DNA from: Solidesulfovibrio carbinolicus
GTDB lineage: Bacteria; Desulfobacterota; Desulfovibrionia; Desulfovibrionales; Desulfovibrionaceae
Direction: 5' to 3'
Assembly: GCF_004135975.1 (NCBI RefSeq)
Contig: NZ_CP026538.1
Location: 4,428,501 to 4,492,500 of the forward strand
Length of the DNA stretch: 64,000 nucleotides
Part shown: positions 60,447 to 64,000 of the stretch, piece after piece
Numbering within the stretch: position 1 is the stretch's first letter
Layout of the letters: each line of letters begins with the position of its first letter
Translations under genes and position numbers: made by a program
The notes under the pieces: model-generated
What the model saw: the letters and a program-made list of their open reading frames with translations, nothing else
What the model was told of the DNA's origin: nothing
The model's database searches: none

Positions 60447-62036
60447 TCACTCCGCCATCACTCGGTTGCGGCCGGCCGCCTTGGCCGCATACAGCGCGGC
60501 GTCGGCCCGGGCCAGCAGGTCGTCGAAGGCGGCTTCGCCGAATTCCTGGCTATCGGGCACGGCCGCCACGCCCACGCTTACCGTCACCGACAGGCTGCGG
60601 CCGGCCGCTTCACACGGTTTTTCGGCCATGGCCCGGCGGATGCGCTCGGCCTGTTCCAGGCCCTGGGCTAGGTCAGCGCCCACGAGCAGCACGGCGAATT
60701 CCTCGCCGCCGTAGCGGGCCGCCAGATCGGAACGCCGTACGGCCCCGGTCAGCAAAGTCCCAATGTGGGCCAGCACGTGGTCCCCGGCCTGATGGCCGAA
60801 GGTGTCGTTGACCCGCTTGAAATGGTCCACGTCGAACATGAGGCAGCAGCAGGGCTGGCCGGCCCGCAGGGCGGCGGCCACGAGCTTGAGGCCGCTGGAG
60901 AACAAGAATCGTCGGTTGTACAGGCCGGTCAGCTCGTCCTGGACGCTTAACTGTTCGATGGCGTCGATGTGGCCGCGCACGTCGCAGGCCATTGCCGAAA
61001 AGGCGACGAACAGTTCCTCCACCTCCCGGGGCAGATCCGGCGGCGCGGCCAGAGGGCATGTCTCGTCGTACTCCTTGGAACGCAGCTCCCGGGCATGGCG
61101 CGACAGGGCTTCCAGGGGCTGTTCCAGCTTACGGCAAAACCGCAGCACCAGCGGGGAAATGAGGATGATGGCGGCCAGGGCGCCGGCCGCGACCCATAAG
61201 GCCTGGCTGCGGTAGCCGACCAGGGCGACGGCGGCCGGTTCCTGGCGCACAAGCTTGAGGCCCCCACGGTCCACGGCCACCGACACGGCCAGCATTTCCC
61301 GGCCGTCCGCATCGCGGTAGACCGCCCCCCGCTCCCCGGCCCCCAGGGCCTGGGGCGCGATCCGGCCGGTCAACTGGCCGCTGGCGACGCGCACCGCCGC
61401 GCTGGGGGCCAGGATGCGCCCCTCGGCGTCGCACAGCACGGCCTTGCCCTGGCCCAGGATCGTGGTTTGCCGCAGCCAGACGTCCAAGGCGTCGAGCTGC
61501 ACCGAAGCAAAGACAAGACCGCCGAACGTGCCGTCCAGGCGCGCCACAGGCGTGGCGAACAGGCAGATCGGCTTGCCCGAAGCGCGGCCGATGATGCCGG
61601 CCACCAAGGAGTCGCGACCTTGACGCGCTTCCAGAAAATAGGATCGGTCGCCGACATAGACGCTGGGCGATCCAGACGAATCGACCTGGGTGTGCCCGTC
61701 CTGGTTCACGGCAACCACGGCCGAAACCGAGGGATGGGTCCGCACGTACTTGGCGAAAGCCTGGCGCATCAGGTCCGTGTTGCCCGTGCGCGTCCCGTCG
61801 AGCAGGGCCAGAAACCGCGCATCGTCGAACCGCTCGTCGATCCAGGAGCGCAAGACGCTGCGCTCCGTGGCCAACGTCTCGGCCATGCCGGACAGCGTAT
61901 CGTCAATGATTTGACCGCGCTGAAAGAAATAAAAGAAACCGGCCGCCAAAAGCAGCGGCAACGAAACGCACAGCAGCGTATAAAAACGCAGCAGTCCGCG
62001 AAGGGTGTCGAGACCAAGCCAACGTTTCAGTCGCAT
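60447..62036 (-). CDS. Cache-sensor diguanylate cyclase
   Basis: Product of 529 residues from the ATG at 62036 with AGGAG close upstream. Membrane helices near 14-34 and 275-297 frame a double cache domain (SYFLEARQGRDSLVAGIIGR, the SSGSPSVYVGDRSYF region). A HAMP-like linker follows, then GGDEF with active-site GGEEF (RYGGEEFAVLLVG) and DVDHFKRVNDTFGHQAGD. It should synthesise c-di-GMP in response to an extracytoplasmic ligand. No RxxD inhibitory site directly before GGEEF is evident. Confidence 0.93.
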   Translation of the reverse strand: MRLKRWLGLDTLRGLLRFYTLLCVSLPLLLAAGFFYFFQRGQIIDDTLSGMAETLATERSVLRSWIDERFDDARFLALLDGTRTGNTDLMRQAFAKYVRTHPSVSAVVAVNQDGHTQVDSSGSPSVYVGDRSYFLEARQGRDSLVAGIIGRASGKPICLFATPVARLDGTFGGLVFASVQLDALDVWLRQTTILGQGKAVLCDAEGRILAPSAAVRVASGQLTGRIAPQALGAGERGAVYRDADGREMLAVSVAVDRGGLKLVRQEPAAVALVGYRSQALWVAAGALAAIILISPLVLRFCRKLEQPLEALSRHARELRSKEYDETCPLAAPPDLPREVEELFVAFSAMACDVRGHIDAIEQLSVQDELTGLYNRRFLFSSGLKLVAAALRAGQPCCCLMFDVDHFKRVNDTFGHQAGDHVLAHIGTLLTGAVRRSDLAARYGGEEFAVLLVGADLAQGLEQAERIRRAMAEKPCEAAGRSLSVTVSVGVAAVPDSQEFGEAAFDDLLARADAALYAAKAAGRNRVMAE

Positions 62037-62167
62037 GACTCCTGCCGGACGACGCTGTATCCCACAAGGAGCGTCGTGGCCCAATGAAGTGAATCAATCC
62101 GGCTAGTCTAGCCCAAACCGGCCGGTCCGGCAATGCGCCCGCCTTGCGCAAACCCGGATTTTCGACC

Positions 62168-64000
62168 ATGACCGTTGCAGGCAAGGCCATGCAGTCCGAG
62201 ACCCCTCCCCCCCCGATACCCGACGACGACCAAGACGGCCGCGACGTGGCCGCCTACGTGGCCGCGCTTATCGCTTCCGAGCGTCTGGGGCATCTGGTCG
62301 TCCACCACCGCGTGCTGCCGGCCACACCGGCCGTTTTCGCCGAACCGGCCCGGCCCTTTTCCCGGGCCGTCGCCGGCCTTCTGGCCGCCAAGGCCATCCC
62401 CGCCCTCTACAGCCACCAGGCCAAGGCCACCGATCTGGCCCGGGCCGGCCGCCACGTGGCCGTGGCCACCCCCACGGCCAGCGGCAAGACCATGACCTAC
62501 CTGCTGCCCGTGCTGGAGGAAGTCATCCGCAACCCCGATTCCCGGGCCATTTTCCTCTATCCCTTAAAAGCCCTGGCCCAGGACCAGCAAAAGGCCATCC
62601 GCGAACTGGCCGCCAGCCTGCCCGACTCGGCCCGGCCGACCACGGCCATCTACGATGGCGACACCAGCCCGCATTTCCGCCGCAAGATCCGCGACAATCC
62701 GCCGCACATCCTCATCACCAACCCGGAAATGCTCCACCTGTCGCTTCTGCCCAACCACGAGAACTGGGGCGCCCTTTTCGCCGGCCTGTCCCATGTCGTG
62801 GTGGACGAAATGCACACCTACCGGGGCGTGATGGGGTCGCACATGGCCCACGTGTTCCGCCGGCTGACCCGCGTGTGCCGCCGCTTCGGGACCGACCCGG
62901 CCTACGTCTTCTCCTCGGCCACCATCGGCAATCCCGGGCAGCTGGCCGAGGACCTGACGGGCCTGCCCGTGACCACGGTCACCGAATCCGGCGCGCCCAC
63001 CGCCGCCCGCCATTTCCTGTTTCTCAATCCCGAACAGTCCGCCGCCACCACCGCCGTCATGCTCCTGGCCGCCGCCCTCAAACGCGGCCTGCGCACCATC
63101 GTCTACACCCAGTCGCGCAAGATGACGGAACTGATCAGCTTATGGATCAAGGAGAAAGCCGGCCCCTACGCCTCCCGGGTGTCGGCCTACCGCTCGGGAT
63201 TTCTGCCCGAGGAGCGCCGCGACATCGAGGCGGCCATGGCCTCGGGCCGGCTCCTTGGCGTGGTCTCCACCTCGGCCCTGGAACTGGGCATCGACATTGG
63301 CGGCCTGGACCTGTGCATCCTGTGCGGCTACCCGGGCTCGGTCATGTCGGCCTGGCAGCGCGGCGGCCGGGTGGGCCGGGCCGGGCGCGAATCCGCCGTG
63401 GTGCTCATCGCCGGCGAGGACGCCCTGGACCAGTATTTCATGCGCCATCCGGCCGAATTCTTCGACCGCCCGCCGGAATCGGCCGTCATCAATCCGGCCA
63501 ATCCGGCCATCGCCGCCAAACACCTGGAATGCGCCGCCGCCGAGCTGCCCATCGAACTGACCGATCCGCTGCTGGCCGACCCCGCCGTCCGGGCCGAGGC
63601 CGAACGCCTGGAAGACAAGGGCCTGCTGCTGCGCGACCGCGAAGGCACGCGCTACTTCGCCGCCCGCAAACGCCCCCACCGCGACGTCAACCTGCGCGGC
63701 TCGGGCGGCCAGTTCACCATCGAGGCCGGCGGCGCGGTCATCGGCCAGATCGACGAGATGCGCGCCTACCGCGAAACCCATCCCGGCGCGGTCTACATCC
63801 ACCGGGGCGTCTCCTATCTCGTGGAATCCCTGGACATCCCCGAACGCCGGGTGGTGGTTTCGCCCGGAACAGTGGACTACTACACCCGGGCGCGCGGCCA
63901 AAAGACCACCGAAATTCTCGACGTGCTGGGCGAAAAAACGGTCAACGGCGTGCCGGTCTTCCTCGGCCGGCTCAAGGTCACCGAGACCGTCACCGGCTAC
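62168..64000 (+). CDS. MrfA/Hrq1-type DEAD/DEAH helicase, C-terminus cut by the window edge
   Basis: Frame open from the ATG at 62168 to the right edge (611 codons). RecA-like domain 1: LYSHQAKATDLARAGRHVAV then TPTASGKT (motif I), YPLKALAQDQ (Ia), DEMHTYRG (motif II), SSATIGNP (III). Domain 2: YTQSRKMTEL, STSALELGIDIGGLD, and AWQRGGRVGRAGR (VI). This matches the YprA/MrfA and Hrq1 family, 3'-5' helicases in DNA repair; the C-terminal DUF1998 zinc part would lie beyond the window. The start is the first ATG after the divergent diguanylate cyclase. Confidence 0.92.
   Translation, partial: MTVAGKAMQSETPPPPIPDDDQDGRDVAAYVAALIASERLGHLVVHHRVLPATPAVFAEPARPFSRAVAGLLAAKAIPALYSHQAKATDLARAGRHVAVATPTASGKTMTYLLPVLEEVIRNPDSRAIFLYPLKALAQDQQKAIRELAASLPDSARPTTAIYDGDTSPHFRRKIRDNPPHILITNPEMLHLSLLPNHENWGALFAGLSHVVVDEMHTYRGVMGSHMAHVFRRLTRVCRRFGTDPAYVFSSATIGNPGQLAEDLTGLPVTTVTESGAPTAARHFLFLNPEQSAATTAVMLLAAALKRGLRTIVYTQSRKMTELISLWIKEKAGPYASRVSAYRSGFLPEERRDIEAAMASGRLLGVVSTSALELGIDIGGLDLCILCGYPGSVMSAWQRGGRVGRAGRESAVVLIAGEDALDQYFMRHPAEFFDRPPESAVINPANPAIAAKHLECAAAELPIELTDPLLADPAVRAEAERLEDKGLLLRDREGTRYFAARKRPHRDVNLRGSGGQFTIEAGGAVIGQIDEMRAYRETHPGAVYIHRGVSYLVESLDIPERRVVVSPGTVDYYTRARGQKTTEILDVLGEKTVNGVPVFLGRLKVTETVTGY

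Overview
The window is a dense, very G+C-rich bacterial chromosome segment with no rRNA, tRNA, CRISPR array or recognisable insertion sequence. Three sigma-54-type activators, several PAS/cache sensor proteins, a class II aldolase of the HADHYG type, a GlgP of the DUF3417 type and a spore-photoproduct-lyase-like radical SAM protein in an otherwise non-sporulating context suggest a delta-proteobacterial sulfate reducer of the Desulfovibrionaceae (Desulfovibrio/Solidesulfovibrio type). That placement is inference from gene content and base composition.

Layout. 1-7.3 kb: a truncated cache/PAS sensor, a GlxA-type AraC regulator divergent from a Tat-exported DJ-1/PfpI protein, an NtrC-type regulator and an atypical EF-G paralogue. 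7.5-11.2 kb: an overlapping ParB-like / SPL-like radical SAM / unknown protein operon, a lipoprotein with a textbook terminator, and a small ORF whose start lies inside an inverted repeat. 11.2-12.3 kb: a gene-poor stretch carrying helically phased GTTC motifs. 12.3-19 kb: an orphan HTH protein, a membrane-anchored unknown, LysR, a Cys-rich exported protein, PEBP, fructose-bisphosphate aldolase, an EamA transporter and an orphan FlaG. 19.3-26.5 kb: a hybrid-less PAS histidine kinase facing a complete branched-chain amino acid ABC operon (livG-livK-livH-livM-livF). 26.7-32.2 kb: argD, dut, alanine dehydrogenase (ald) and a TyrR-like activator, with a sigma-54 promoter for ald. 32.4-40.8 kb: glycogen phosphorylase, TauE-type exporter, an envelope protein, a HigBA-like toxin-antitoxin pair and a HyuA-like/histone-deacetylase-like gene pair. 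40.9-46.1 kb: a frameshifted exported protein, HDOD and CBS proteins and an A+T-rich lipoprotein gene. 46.4-64 kb: a Lon-like protease pair, acyltransferase, EAL-HDOD protein, two two-component systems, SfsA, AspC, a diguanylate cyclase and the start of an MrfA/Hrq1-type helicase.

How it fits together. Amino acid handling recurs: liv transport, ald, argD, aspC and a TyrR-like ACT-domain regulator. A near-identical TTTTGC-N7-GCAAAA palindrome precedes both ald and the liv operon, so one regulator may tie import to alanine catabolism. Signalling genes dominate the right half. Most intergenic space is occupied by non-coding structure: a hairpin family of eight copies that sits in fixed orientation just after stop codons, a second pair of matched operator-like palindromes, and very long perfect palindromes upstream of argD.
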